This document shows positions 46,273 through 54,962 of a stretch of 64,000 nucleotides of DNA, in pieces. The stretch is taken from the NCBI GenBank assembly GCA_017461235.1, contig JAFTYU010000005.1, positions 1 through 64,000 on the forward strand, given 5' to 3'. The notes under the pieces were generated by a model, which had not been told where the DNA came from, ran no database searches, and worked only from the letters and a program-made list of their open reading frames with translations. The DNA comes from Clostridia bacterium (GTDB taxonomy: Bacteria > Bacillota > Clostridia > Oscillospirales > Acutalibacteraceae). The translations under genes and the position numbers were made by a program. The first letter of the stretch is position 1. Each line of letters starts with the position of its first letter.

Positions 46273-46301
46273 ATTATCAGTAATTCGGATTTTAAACACA
46301 A
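46273..46301 (-). promoter_or_regulatory. Promoter of the sugar ABC operon
   Basis: Minus-strand TTGTGT (46301-46296), 17 bases, GATAAT (46278-46273), 38 bases before the ATPase start. I see no clear operator or catabolite-response site. Confidence 0.6.
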
Positions 46302-46314
46302 AATAAAGATAAAA

Positions 46315-46346
46315 TAAAAAAAGCAGTCCGACAAAAGCCGAACTGC
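46315..46346 (-). terminator. Terminator of the DUF4364 gene
   Basis: On the minus strand GCAGTTCGGC, loop TTTT, GTCGGACTGC, then TTTTTTTATTTT. It separates the DUF4364 gene from the ABC operon promoter. Confidence 0.85.
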
Positions 46347-46352
46347 AATAAA

Positions 46353-46922
46353 TTATTTTATACCTATAAGTCTGTCAATAATATCGGAGTAGAGTGCCCC
46401 TGGATCATTAAGGAAGCCGTCTTTCAACTGCTCTGCCTGAAGTACATCCGCAACATTAAGAGTAAGGGAAAGCAAGGTCTCTCCGTTACTGTCAATATTG
46501 AATGTAATGTCACAACTGTCTTCTTTTTTAGTAATAATAACTTTATTTTCTCTTTCAGATCTGGCACGGGCAACAATATTCAATGCTGCCTTTACTGCAC
46601 GGTCACGCACACCGGGTAAAAGCGTGTTCTCAAGTGCAAGAGCACTATTACCACCAACTGTTGTCACTGTAAGATGCGGTTCTTCCAGATAGATTTCTTC
46701 ACAAACGGTGCCGTTGGCAAGCAACTCATCAATGGCAGAGTTCGCATCAAAATAGTTTACAAGCCCTGTTTTTTGAAGCGCATCGCAAATCTGATTGCGT
46801 TTCATCGGAACTTTCACAGATTTGAGAATATAACAAATGAGTATTTTTATTTCTAACATATTACGCAGACCGCCGATTTCGATGCCGCCTGCAAAAGCAT
46901 CAAACTTAACCAAAGCATTCAC
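46353..46922 (-). CDS. DUF4364 family winged-helix protein
   Basis: A 189-residue protein matching DUF4364: an N-terminal winged-helix-like segment (LEIKILICYILKSVKVPMKRNQICDALQKTGLVNYFDANSAIDELLANG) and a C-terminal beta-rich domain ending with an amphipathic helix. The family is common in Clostridia and presumed to regulate transcription, without known targets. It follows folC by about 60 bases on the same strand and ends in a strong terminator. The sequence upstream of the ATG has only a weak ribosome site (AAGGGTG). Confidence 0.78.
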   Translation of the reverse strand: MNALVKFDAFAGGIEIGGLRNMLEIKILICYILKSVKVPMKRNQICDALQKTGLVNYFDANSAIDELLANGTVCEEIYLEEPHLTVTTVGGNSALALENTLLPGVRDRAVKAALNIVARARSERENKVIITKKEDSCDITFNIDSNGETLLSLTLNVADVLQAEQLKDGFLNDPGALYSDIIDRLIGIK

Positions 46923-46983
46923 CCTTTTATATAATCATCATAAATTTCTGTCAAAAATAGTTTACCATTTTTTTGACTTCAAT

Positions 46984-48276
46984 TCAATGTAATTCTTTTA
47001 TTTTTTCAATTAAATGTGCACGTACTTCCCCTGCAAGATACAGCGAGCCTACAACACACAAAACATCTTCTTTGCCAAGCTTTTTTAAAGCAAAGTCAAC
47101 ACCGTCAACCGGTCTTTCTTTAATAACGCAATTACTGCAATATTTTTCGGAAATTTCAAAAAGACTTTCTGCGCTCATTGCCCTGGGATTCTCAGGTGTA
47201 ACACAAACAAAGCAATCACTATTTTTCATAAGAGCGCTGAGAGAATTTTCCACAGCTTTATCTCCCATCATACCCGCAACAACAAAAACCTTGTTTTTGT
47301 TCGCCAAAACATCTTTAACTGCTTCAAAAAATGCTTTTGCACCGTCCTCATTGTGACCGCCATCAAGTATTATTAAAGGTTTTTCGTTCATAATTTCTAC
47401 TCTGGCAGGTAAAACAGTTGCGAAAATTCCTTTTCTGACATCTTTATCGGTAATATTGTATTTCTTCTGCAGAATGCTGCACGCTTCAATAACTGCAGTC
47501 ATATTTTTAACTTGATGAATTCCCGGCAATTTAATTGTGTAAGTATTATTCTTATAAACAAAATCCGTACCGAAAATATCACTTTTTATTACTTCAACGT
47601 TCTTTTCATCAGGAACAATTAAAATCCCGTTTTCATTTTCAACACGTTGTCGGATAACCTTCGATGCCTCTGCAGGCTGTCCGTAAGAACAAATAACATT
47701 TGATTTATTTTTTATCGTACCACATTTTTCGAAAGCAATTTCTTCAACCGTTTCACCAAGAATACCTGTATGGTCGAGAGAAAGTGAAGTAATTACATTC
47801 ACCATAGGTGTGTCGATAACATTTGTAGCGTCAAGCCTGCCACCCAGACCAACTTCAAGAACAACAATATCACAGTCAAGCTCTTTAAAGCAAAGAAACG
47901 CCGAAGCAGTAAGAGCTTCAAACTCGGTTATAATAACATCTTTCTTTTCAAGCTCTTCTACAGCGTTTTTTACATTTGAAACACATTCTGCAAAAATATT
48001 TTTATCAACAGGAGCACCGTTAAACTGTACGCGCTCCAAAAACTCACTTACAAATGGTGACGTGTAAAGTCCTGTCCTAGACCCTGCACTTATAAGCACA
48101 TTTGATATTGCCGTTGAAACAGAACCTTTTCCGTTAGTGCCTGCAACGTGAACAAAGGATAAACCCTTGTGCGGATTGTCCAAAAAACGCAACAAGGCAT
48201 CCATCCCGGAAAGACCGGGACGGATACCGAATTTTAATAAAGAATGGATATAATCTACTGCTTCCGTATAATTCAT
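46984..48276 (-). CDS. folC: Folylpolyglutamate synthase/dihydrofolate synthase
   Basis: FolC adds glutamate to dihydropteroate and to folates. The 430-residue enzyme has the P-loop AGTNGKGSVS (46-54), the start TEAVDYIHSLLKFGIRPGLSGMDALL, the TSLSLDHTGILGETVEEIAFEKCGTIK block and DGGHNEDGAKAF in the C-terminal ligase half. Its ATG overlaps the valS stop by four bases, so valS and folC form one unit. Confidence 0.94.
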   Translation of the reverse strand: MNYTEAVDYIHSLLKFGIRPGLSGMDALLRFLDNPHKGLSFVHVAGTNGKGSVSTAISNVLISAGSRTGLYTSPFVSEFLERVQFNGAPVDKNIFAECVSNVKNAVEELEKKDVIITEFEALTASAFLCFKELDCDIVVLEVGLGGRLDATNVIDTPMVNVITSLSLDHTGILGETVEEIAFEKCGTIKNKSNVICSYGQPAEASKVIRQRVENENGILIVPDEKNVEVIKSDIFGTDFVYKNNTYTIKLPGIHQVKNMTAVIEACSILQKKYNITDKDVRKGIFATVLPARVEIMNEKPLIILDGGHNEDGAKAFFEAVKDVLANKNKVFVVAGMMGDKAVENSLSALMKNSDCFVCVTPENPRAMSAESLFEISEKYCSNCVIKERPVDGVDFALKKLGKEDVLCVVGSLYLAGEVRAHLIEKIKELH

Positions 48277-50969
48277 TTGAGTTTTTCAAGACTTTCTTCG
48301 AGCATCGCGATTTTTGCAAGATGTTTTGCCTGCTTTTCGCGTTCCTGTGCAATAACCTTTTCGGGAGCTTTAGCTACAAAGCCCGGGTTATTAAGCTTAT
48401 TCTCAACAAACTGAAGATCCTTCTTAGCAACATCAAGCTCCTTCTGAAGTCTTGCACGCTCTGCTTCAAAGTCAACAAGCTCATTAAGCGGAATGAAAAT
48501 CTTTGCAGACTCTGTGATAACACTTACGCTACCTTCAATTTCAAACTCAGCTCCAACTTCAACTTCTGAAGCATAAGCGAGTCTGTTCATAAATACGCTA
48601 CCGTTTTTGAACTCATCGATATACTTTGTAGCGATATAGAGTTTTGCTTTCTTTGAAGGCGGAACATTCATTTCTGCACGGCGGTTACGAATAGCCTTAA
48701 TAGCAGACATAACACGCTCCATAGCCGCTTCCTCTGCAGGGAAATTAAGACTTTCGTCATATTTGCACCATTCGGAAATCATAATTGATTCACCGTCATG
48801 AGGAAGTGCGAGCCATATTTCTTCAGTAATGAAAGGCATAAAGGGATGGAGAAGCTTAAGTGTGTTTGACATTACGTAAACAAGAACTGCTTTAGCAGTC
48901 TTTTTACCTTCTTCGCTATCACCGTTAAGACGGATTTTTGCAATTTCAATGTACCAATCGCAGAATACATCCCATATAAAATCATAAAGATTCTGTACCG
49001 CTATACCGAGCTCATAATTTTCAAGTGAGTTCTGAACAGCCTTAACAAGACTATTGAAACGGCTGAGAATCCACTTATCCTCAGTTGCAAGATTTTCAGG
49101 AATACAGGGTGCGGGTTCGTCATCATCAAGATTCATAAGGATAAAACGATTTGCATTCCAAAGTTTATTGGCAAAGTTACGGCTTGCCTCAATTTTTTCA
49201 GGAAGGAAGCGCATATCATTACCGGGACTGTTACCGGTTGCAAGCGAGAATCTCAATGCGTCTGCACCATACTGATCTATAATCTCAAGGGGATCAATAC
49301 CGTTACCGAGAGATTTTGACATCTTTCTGCCCTGTGCATCACGAACAAGACCGTGAATAAGAACAGTATCAAAAGGCACTTTACCTGTATATTCAAGAGC
49401 AGAGAAAATCATACGTGATACCCAGAACCCGATAATATCATAACCTGTAACAAGGGTATTTGTGGGATAATAATGCTCTAAATCCTTGGTTTTTTCAGGC
49501 CAACCGAGTGTTGAGAAAGGCCAGAGAGCAGAACTGAACCATGTGTCAAGGGTGTCCTCATCCTGTGTAAGGTGAGCAGAACCGCACTTACAACATTTTT
49601 CAGGAGCATTAATGCTGACTGTAACTCCGCCGCAATCATCACAATACCACGCAGGTATTCTGTGACCCCACCAAAGCTGACGGGAAACACACCAGTCACG
49701 GGTATTGTTCATCCAGTTAAGATAGTTCTTTGTGAATCTTTCGGGAACGAATTTCGTTTCACCTTTTTCAACAGCTTCAATAGCAGGTTTTGCAAGAGGT
49801 GCCATACGAACAAACCACTGTTTTGAAACCATGGGCTCAATAGTGCTGTGGCAACGATAACAAGTACCGACCTCGTGCTTGAGAGGCTCAATCTCTTTGA
49901 TGTAGCCGCCTGCCTCGAGATCTGCAAGAATTGCTTTTCTTGCCTCCATAGTGGTCATACCTGCATATTTACCGCAATCAAGTACCTCGGGCTCGTTTTC
50001 CGTTGCCCTACCGCTGGCGATGAGTTCATCTGCAATTCTCTTATCTTCAGCACCTGTAAGGTGACCGTCATAAGTAAATGTACGCACAATAGGAAGATGG
50101 CATCTCTGACCGACTTCAAAGTCATTGGGGTCGTGAGCAGGCGTAATTTTAACAACACCTGTTCCCTTTGTCATATCGGCATGCTCGTCACAAACGATGG
50201 GTATCTCTTTATTAAGAAGCGGCAAAATAACATGACAGCCGTGAAGGTGTTTATAACGCTCGTCCTCTGCATTAATGGCAACGGCAGTATCGCCGAGCAT
50301 CGTTTCGGGACGGGTTGTAGCCAACTCAAGCTTTTCACCTGTTTCTTTAACGGTGTAAAGAAGATGCCAGAAATTACCGTCTTTCTCTTCATATTCAACC
50401 TCTGCGTCAGAAATTGATGTGTTACAGCAAGGACACCAGTTAACCATACGATTGCCCCTGTAAATCAAGTCTTTATCGTAGAGCTTTTTAAACACTGTGT
50501 TAACCGCTTTATTACAGCCCTCATCAAGAGTGAAGCGTTCTCTGTCCCAGTCACAGGAAGAACCCAACTTCTTCAACTGTTCAACGATTCTGCCGCCGTA
50601 CTGTGCTTTCCAATCCCATGCTCTTTCAAGGAAAACGTCACGACCTAAATCTTCTTTAGTAATACCTTCGGCACGCATTGCTTCAACAATTTTTGCTTCA
50701 GTAGCAATAGATGCGTGGTCTGTACCGGGAAGCCAGAGTGTATCGTAACCGCTCATACGCTTCCAACGGATGAGAATATCCTGTAAAGTATTATCAAGTG
50801 CGTGACCCATATGAAGCTGACCTGTAATATTCGGTGGCGGAATCACAATTGTGTATGTGGGCTTGCCATCTTCACATTTAGCGTGGAAATATTTGCCGTC
50901 AAGCCAAGATTTATATATACGTTCCTCAACGTTTTTAGGATCGTACTGCTTTGCGAGCTCTTTCTTCAA
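48273..50969 (-). CDS. valS: Valyl-tRNA synthetase
   Basis: ValS charges tRNA-Val, including the tRNA-Val(GAC) of this window. The 898-residue enzyme has HMGH (53-56, in PPPNITGQLHMGHALDN), KMSKS (about 550-554, in GRKMSKSLGNG), a CP1 editing domain between them, zinc-type cysteines (CPCCNTS; CYRCHS; CDDCGG-CCKCG) and a C-terminal coiled coil (830-898). The leader between its promoter and start is only about 55 bases and has no T-box. Confidence 0.96.
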   Translation of the reverse strand: MKKELAKQYDPKNVEERIYKSWLDGKYFHAKCEDGKPTYTIVIPPPNITGQLHMGHALDNTLQDILIRWKRMSGYDTLWLPGTDHASIATEAKIVEAMRAEGITKEDLGRDVFLERAWDWKAQYGGRIVEQLKKLGSSCDWDRERFTLDEGCNKAVNTVFKKLYDKDLIYRGNRMVNWCPCCNTSISDAEVEYEEKDGNFWHLLYTVKETGEKLELATTRPETMLGDTAVAINAEDERYKHLHGCHVILPLLNKEIPIVCDEHADMTKGTGVVKITPAHDPNDFEVGQRCHLPIVRTFTYDGHLTGAEDKRIADELIASGRATENEPEVLDCGKYAGMTTMEARKAILADLEAGGYIKEIEPLKHEVGTCYRCHSTIEPMVSKQWFVRMAPLAKPAIEAVEKGETKFVPERFTKNYLNWMNNTRDWCVSRQLWWGHRIPAWYCDDCGGVTVSINAPEKCCKCGSAHLTQDEDTLDTWFSSALWPFSTLGWPEKTKDLEHYYPTNTLVTGYDIIGFWVSRMIFSALEYTGKVPFDTVLIHGLVRDAQGRKMSKSLGNGIDPLEIIDQYGADALRFSLATGNSPGNDMRFLPEKIEASRNFANKLWNANRFILMNLDDDEPAPCIPENLATEDKWILSRFNSLVKAVQNSLENYELGIAVQNLYDFIWDVFCDWYIEIAKIRLNGDSEEGKKTAKAVLVYVMSNTLKLLHPFMPFITEEIWLALPHDGESIMISEWCKYDESLNFPAEEAAMERVMSAIKAIRNRRAEMNVPPSKKAKLYIATKYIDEFKNGSVFMNRLAYASEVEVGAEFEIEGSVSVITESAKIFIPLNELVDFEAERARLQKELDVAKKDLQFVENKLNNPGFVAKAPEKVIAQEREKQAKHLAKIAMLEESLEKLK

Positions 50970-51028
50970 AAGAAGTCCCCCTTAGAAAATATGTTGTTCC
51001 GAAAACTGCGGAAATTCGATTACTGCTT

Positions 51029-51057
51029 ATTATCACACATATTTCAATTATTGTCAA
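51029..51057 (-). promoter_or_regulatory. Promoter of valS-folC
   Basis: Minus-strand TTGACA (51057-51052), 17 bases, extended TGT-GATAAT (51034-51029), about 60 bases before valS. Confidence 0.85.
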
Positions 51058-51151
51058 TGATTGAAAAGGTTATTTTTAGTATTAAATTTACATATATATG
51101 TTAAATGAACAGAATATAAAAAAAGATTATTATGTTATATTGCGAAAACAC

Positions 51152-51180
51152 TTGATTTTTGGTAAAAAATATAATATACT
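51152..51180 (+). promoter_or_regulatory. Promoter of the DUF4234 gene
   Basis: TTGATT (51152-51157), 17 bases, TATACT (51175-51180), 38 bases before the ATG. Confidence 0.75.
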
Positions 51181-51217
51181 GTTGTGGTAAATAAAACTGC
51201 TCAAAGGAGTTTTTGAA

Positions 51218-51652
51218 ATGACAGCTAACATCAAAGAAAGAAGTTTTTTCTCTTACTTAATTCTCAGTGTAATCACTTTTGGTATTTATCCCATCGTTTT
51301 TTGGCACAAAATGTCCAAAGAAGTTGAAGTACTTTGTGAAGGCGACGGCAATAAAACAATGAAATTTGTTTTCGTTTGGCTTCTCAACTTCGTAACATTC
51401 GGTATTGCAGGTCTTGTATGGAGAGCAAAACTTGCTCAGAGACTTAAAGAAAATGCAGCTCGTTACAACATCAAATTTGCTGAAAGCGCAGGTCTTGTTG
51501 TAGTTTACGAACTTCTCATTCTTGTTGCAGGTCCCGTTATCGCGCGTTACATTATTGTTAAAAACTTTAATGCTATGGGCGCAGCTTTCAACGAATACAA
51601 TGGTCTTGTTGATGCTAACGCAGACGACGATGTTTTCGCAGACGCTGAATAA
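51218..51652 (+). CDS. DUF4234 family membrane protein
   Basis: A 144-residue membrane protein with the DUF4234 pattern: ERSFFSYLILSVITFGIYPIVFWHKMSKEVE, a second helix with WLLNFVTFGIAGLVWRAK, and a third (VVVYELLILVAGPVIARYIIV), then NAMGAAFNEYN and an acidic tail. Function of the family is unknown. AAGGAG lies nine bases before the ATG. Codon use is strongly biased, suggesting high expression, like the exported hydrolase at 15.9 kb. Confidence 0.82.
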   Translation: MTANIKERSFFSYLILSVITFGIYPIVFWHKMSKEVEVLCEGDGNKTMKFVFVWLLNFVTFGIAGLVWRAKLAQRLKENAARYNIKFAESAGLVVVYELLILVAGPVIARYIIVKNFNAMGAAFNEYNGLVDANADDDVFADAE

Positions 51653-51670
51653 TTTAATCCGCAAAATCAA

Positions 51671-51696
51671 GCACTCTCTCCTGAGAGTGCTTTTTA
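51671..51696 (+). terminator. Rho-independent terminator
   Basis: Stem GCACTCTC / GAGAGTGC with loop TCCT followed by TTTTTAATT, after the DUF4234 gene. Confidence 0.88.
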
Positions 51697-51739
51697 ATTG
51701 AGTTCTGTATTTTTTATTATCTTTTATTTTTGACAATAA

Positions 51740-51768
51740 TTGACTTTACTTTTTACATATGGTATTCT
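51740..51768 (+). promoter_or_regulatory. Promoter of the first LicD gene
   Basis: TTGACT (51740-51745), 17 bases, extended TGG-TATTCT (51763-51768), 33 bases before the GTG start. Confidence 0.75.
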
Positions 51769-51801
51769 TAATATATACGTTCAATCTATGGGGGTAGTTA
51801 C

Positions 51802-53733
51802 GTGAACCAACTAATTTTTTCTGACGAGATTAAATCCGTTTCCAAGTACATTGAAAAATGCATCGGCACTTATACTGATACACAATATAAGAACATATAT
51901 GTCATTACTGATACCAACCCTGTAAGTGATTATATCGTTCCTTCATTTGCTGCAAATTTGCCTGACGGCGGAACAGTTGTTGTAGATGCTTTTGATGCAT
52001 CATCTTTAGGTCGTGATTTTTGCGCGCAGAATGACCTTAACATTAAATATGTAACATTAGAGAATTTCAAGCAGACTCCTGCTACTGATAACTCTGCATA
52101 TCTTCTTCTCTGTGATACAAATGCATGCGATGAGACTTGGTTCGACGTACTCGACATATGCAAAGAAAAAGCAGAGTCCTTCCCTACCACCAGAATATTA
52201 ATCGGTGCTATCTTACCACAGCTCCGTCCCATTCCTGATGGTATTCAGGCTTTGGCAGAGCGCGAGTACAGTTATTTTATTGAAAGTGTCGTTACAGACC
52301 GCACTCCTGCCGAAGATTTTTATATAACACTTGAAAAGAAGTGCAGAAAAATTGTTAACGACGGTTACAAAAAGCTTAATATTATGCGTTTCGACAACCT
52401 TATTGGTGCTAATTGTGCGAAAACACCCAACTTCGATTATGAAAGCATGATTAAGGAAGCCTTTGAAAACTCAAAGATTGAAATCACAAAAGACGATTAC
52501 TGCACATATTACTCTGTCATATATACACGCGATGCCGCTTGTGCCTTTGCTAAATCTATTTACTGCACTAAAGAAGGTCACGTTTACAATCTCACCTATT
52601 ACAATGCCTCTATCGCTGACCTTAAAACACAGATTTTCAAGAGCTATCCAGACAAAATATCATTTTCTTCAAATTCAGAAGCCTACAACGAAAATGAGGT
52701 TGTTTATTACTGTCTTAGCAGATTAAAAACACAAAACCATAAATGCTTCTCAAAAAAGACACTCTATCCTTTCAAAGAGGCAATGTACAGAACTGTTGCA
52801 AGCCACTCTGACAGCGACTATGATGTTCAGAAAAAATTAGGTTGCTATCAGGGCAAGCTTCAAAGATTAAAGGACATTGAAATCGATGTTCTTGCAGAGA
52901 TTGACAGAATTTGTAAAAAACACGATATCAAATGGTTTCTCGCAGGTGGTTCACTTTTAGGTGCAATCCGCGAAAACAAGAGCATCTCGTGGGACGATGA
53001 CCTTGATATCGGTATGTTGCGTGAAGATTTTGAAAAATTCAAAAAAGTTGCTCCGCTTGAACTTGACAAAAAATATTATTACTCATCTCCCTGGACTGAT
53101 GACAACTGCCACTATTACATTGACAAAATACGTCTGAAAAGCTCCTATTTCTCAACTGCTTATTCAAGTCATTTCAATCTCGAAGACGGTGTTTTTGTTG
53201 ACGTTATTGTTTATGACCAGACAAGTTCAAACAGACTTCTTGAAAAACTTCAGATCAAGCTTATTTGTCTTATGGTCGGTGCTTTGAGAATAAGATGGTA
53301 CAACGAACCAAAAAAACCACACCTTAAATTCTGGAAAACAGTGTTCCCGATTCTCAAGCACATTCCGTGGAAGGTGCTTCACAAGCTCTTTGATTTTTCA
53401 GCCACCATGTTCTCAAAAAATAAAAAAGCCAAGTATCTTTTAGACAGTACCGGTCAGCATATCAGATACGGCAGATTCCCCAAGTATTATCTTGAAGAGC
53501 TTACAGAAACAGAGCTTGATGGTCTTATGTGTCCTATCCCCGTTCATTATCATGAGTATCTTTCATTCTTCTATGGTGAAAATTACTTCCCGAAGCCTTC
53601 TATATCTTCACAGGTTGGCGCTCATAAAATTGCAAGACTCGACCTTGGTGAGTTCCTTTTTGAGGACAAGCAACCCGGAGACTTCCGTGAAGTTGACATT
53701 CACGGTGAACTTTTCGAAAAGGAAATAAACTAA
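51802..53733 (+). CDS. LicD family phosphotransferase with N-terminal degenerate SDR-like domain
   Basis: A 643-residue protein. The C-terminal half (about 355-643) is a LicD nucleotidyltransferase-fold domain: LAGGSLLGAIRENKSISW followed by DDDLDIGM (about 380-405) with the catalytic acidic residues, then FVDVIVYD. LicD enzymes move phosphocholine or related phospho-alcohols from a CDP donor to surface sugars. The first 330 residues resemble an extended short-chain dehydrogenase/sugar epimerase (LNIMRFDNLIGAN, VYNLTYYNASIADLKTQIF), but I cannot find the Gly-rich NAD loop or a Tyr-xxx-Lys pair, so it is probably non-catalytic. Start is GTG with GGGGG upstream. A paralogue of equal layout lies at 55694-57631 on the other strand. 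Confidence 0.85.
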   Translation: MNQLIFSDEIKSVSKYIEKCIGTYTDTQYKNIYVITDTNPVSDYIVPSFAANLPDGGTVVVDAFDASSLGRDFCAQNDLNIKYVTLENFKQTPATDNSAYLLLCDTNACDETWFDVLDICKEKAESFPTTRILIGAILPQLRPIPDGIQALAEREYSYFIESVVTDRTPAEDFYITLEKKCRKIVNDGYKKLNIMRFDNLIGANCAKTPNFDYESMIKEAFENSKIEITKDDYCTYYSVIYTRDAACAFAKSIYCTKEGHVYNLTYYNASIADLKTQIFKSYPDKISFSSNSEAYNENEVVYYCLSRLKTQNHKCFSKKTLYPFKEAMYRTVASHSDSDYDVQKKLGCYQGKLQRLKDIEIDVLAEIDRICKKHDIKWFLAGGSLLGAIRENKSISWDDDLDIGMLREDFEKFKKVAPLELDKKYYYSSPWTDDNCHYYIDKIRLKSSYFSTAYSSHFNLEDGVFVDVIVYDQTSSNRLLEKLQIKLICLMVGALRIRWYNEPKKPHLKFWKTVFPILKHIPWKVLHKLFDFSATMFSKNKKAKYLLDSTGQHIRYGRFPKYYLEELTETELDGLMCPIPVHYHEYLSFFYGENYFPKPSISSQVGAHKIARLDLGEFLFEDKQPGDFREVDIHGELFEKEIN

Positions 53734-53901
53734 AAAACATCCCCACGTGGCACCTTCCTTGCGGAAGGTGCCACAGTTATATTGGTCTTTGGCAAAAGAC
53801 ACAACCCACTATGACACTTTCGAACCGAAAGTGTCATTTTTATAAAGAGAAAATGGGAGACGCTTCATAAAGAAGTGTCTCCCATTTCGGGGATGTTTTT
53901 T
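53732..53901. terminator. Multi-hairpin bidirectional terminator
   Basis: Two convergent genes are separated by an outer stem AAAAAACATCCCC (53732-53744) / GGGGATGTTTTTT (53889-53901), 13 of 13 paired. Its interior is four consecutive hairpins: 12 bp (53747-53758/53763-53774), 6 bp (53785-53790/53795-53800), 12 bp (53811-53822/53826-53837) and 16 bp with one G-U (53851-53866/53872-53887). The whole is one closed multibranch structure with T-runs on both strands. It works as a terminator for both genes by position, but is far more elaborate than usual. Confidence 0.8.
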
Positions 53902-53908
53902 ATATAAA

Positions 53909-54958
53909 TTATCTTACAATTGAAGGATTAAGCCAGAATTTAGGTGTATCACCTTCAAAGAATTTCTGCGCTTCCTTCATCATCATTGCAGGACTGTCAC
54001 TATAAGAGTTAATCGTATCACCGCCGCGATGATTAGTTAATGTGCAATTATCAAGTCCTACAAGCGGGTTATTCTCTTTGGTAACCGGTTCAACGTCGAA
54101 CACGTCAATAGCTGCACCCATAATCTCACCGGATTTAAGAGCATCAGCAAGAGCGTTATAGTCAACCATATAAGAACGTGCAGTGTTAATAAAATAAGCC
54201 GTATTCTTCATACGTTTAAACTCGTTTTCACCAAGAAGGATGCTCTTACGACTAAGTCTTGCATGAAGCGAAACAATATCAGAATTTTCAAGAAGCTGTT
54301 CAAGCGGAACAAATTTTGCAATATTTTTGTTAACGTGACCTGAATAGAACGGGTCTGAAATCAGGAAACGGCATCCGAATGCTTTAAGCTTTTCATAAAC
54401 CAACTGAGCAACAGAACCGAAACCGATAAGGCCGATTGTCATATCGCACATTTCGTGAATCTGAGTAGCAGTATTCGGATATTTTTCGCGCCACTCGCCG
54501 TTGTTTATGGCAATATTTGAACGTGTTATATTTCTTGTTTCATTAAGAATAAGACCAACTGTAAATTCAGCAACGGCATTGGCATTATGACTGGGGTTGA
54601 GAAGAACTGCAATATTTCTTTCTGTGCAGGCTTCAACGTCAATATTTTCGTGACCGCCGCGATTGCAAAGTACAAGCTTAAGTTTTTTTGCTCTTTCAAG
54701 AACCTTCTTGGTAATAGGACAAAGATGGCACATAATTACATCTGCATCTTCAACCGCTTCAAGAAGTCCTTCAGGCAAATCCAAGGTTTCAAAGCCGCCT
54801 GTTTCAATTACTTTAACAATATGTCTCATTTCGGAACGGGAGTGAAGACCAAAAAAGAAATACTCGATATTTGAAAATTGAAGGTAACTGTAATTCTCTA
54901 TGCCTTTTTTCATCATATCGGGAGTGATGAAGTTATCACCTATAGCTACACATTTCAT
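53909..54958 (-). CDS. D-isomer-specific 2-hydroxyacid dehydrogenase family protein
   Basis: A 349-residue NAD-dependent oxidoreductase. The Rossmann loop reads TIGLIGFGSVAQLVYEKLKAFGC, and the catalytic residues are Arg in VSLHARLSRKS, Glu in VFDVEPV and His in TNHRGGD. The substrate-binding half begins at residue 1 and is unusually divergent. It is the last gene of a four-gene unit with a TarI-like cytidylyltransferase (4 bases upstream), a LicD and a glycerophosphotransferase, so it may form or reduce the precursor of the CDP-alcohol; this role is inferred. Confidence 0.85.
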   Translation of the reverse strand: MKCVAIGDNFITPDMMKKGIENYSYLQFSNIEYFFFGLHSRSEMRHIVKVIETGGFETLDLPEGLLEAVEDADVIMCHLCPITKKVLERAKKLKLVLCNRGGHENIDVEACTERNIAVLLNPSHNANAVAEFTVGLILNETRNITRSNIAINNGEWREKYPNTATQIHEMCDMTIGLIGFGSVAQLVYEKLKAFGCRFLISDPFYSGHVNKNIAKFVPLEQLLENSDIVSLHARLSRKSILLGENEFKRMKNTAYFINTARSYMVDYNALADALKSGEIMGAAIDVFDVEPVTKENNPLVGLDNCTLTNHRGGDTINSYSDSPAMMMKEAQKFFEGDTPKFWLNPSIVR

Positions 54959-54962
54959 ATAA

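Noticed and set aside
49848..50417. 189-codon plus-strand frame inside valS
   Set aside because: It is antisense to the well-conserved valS coding sequence and lacks a ribosome site; a shadow frame.
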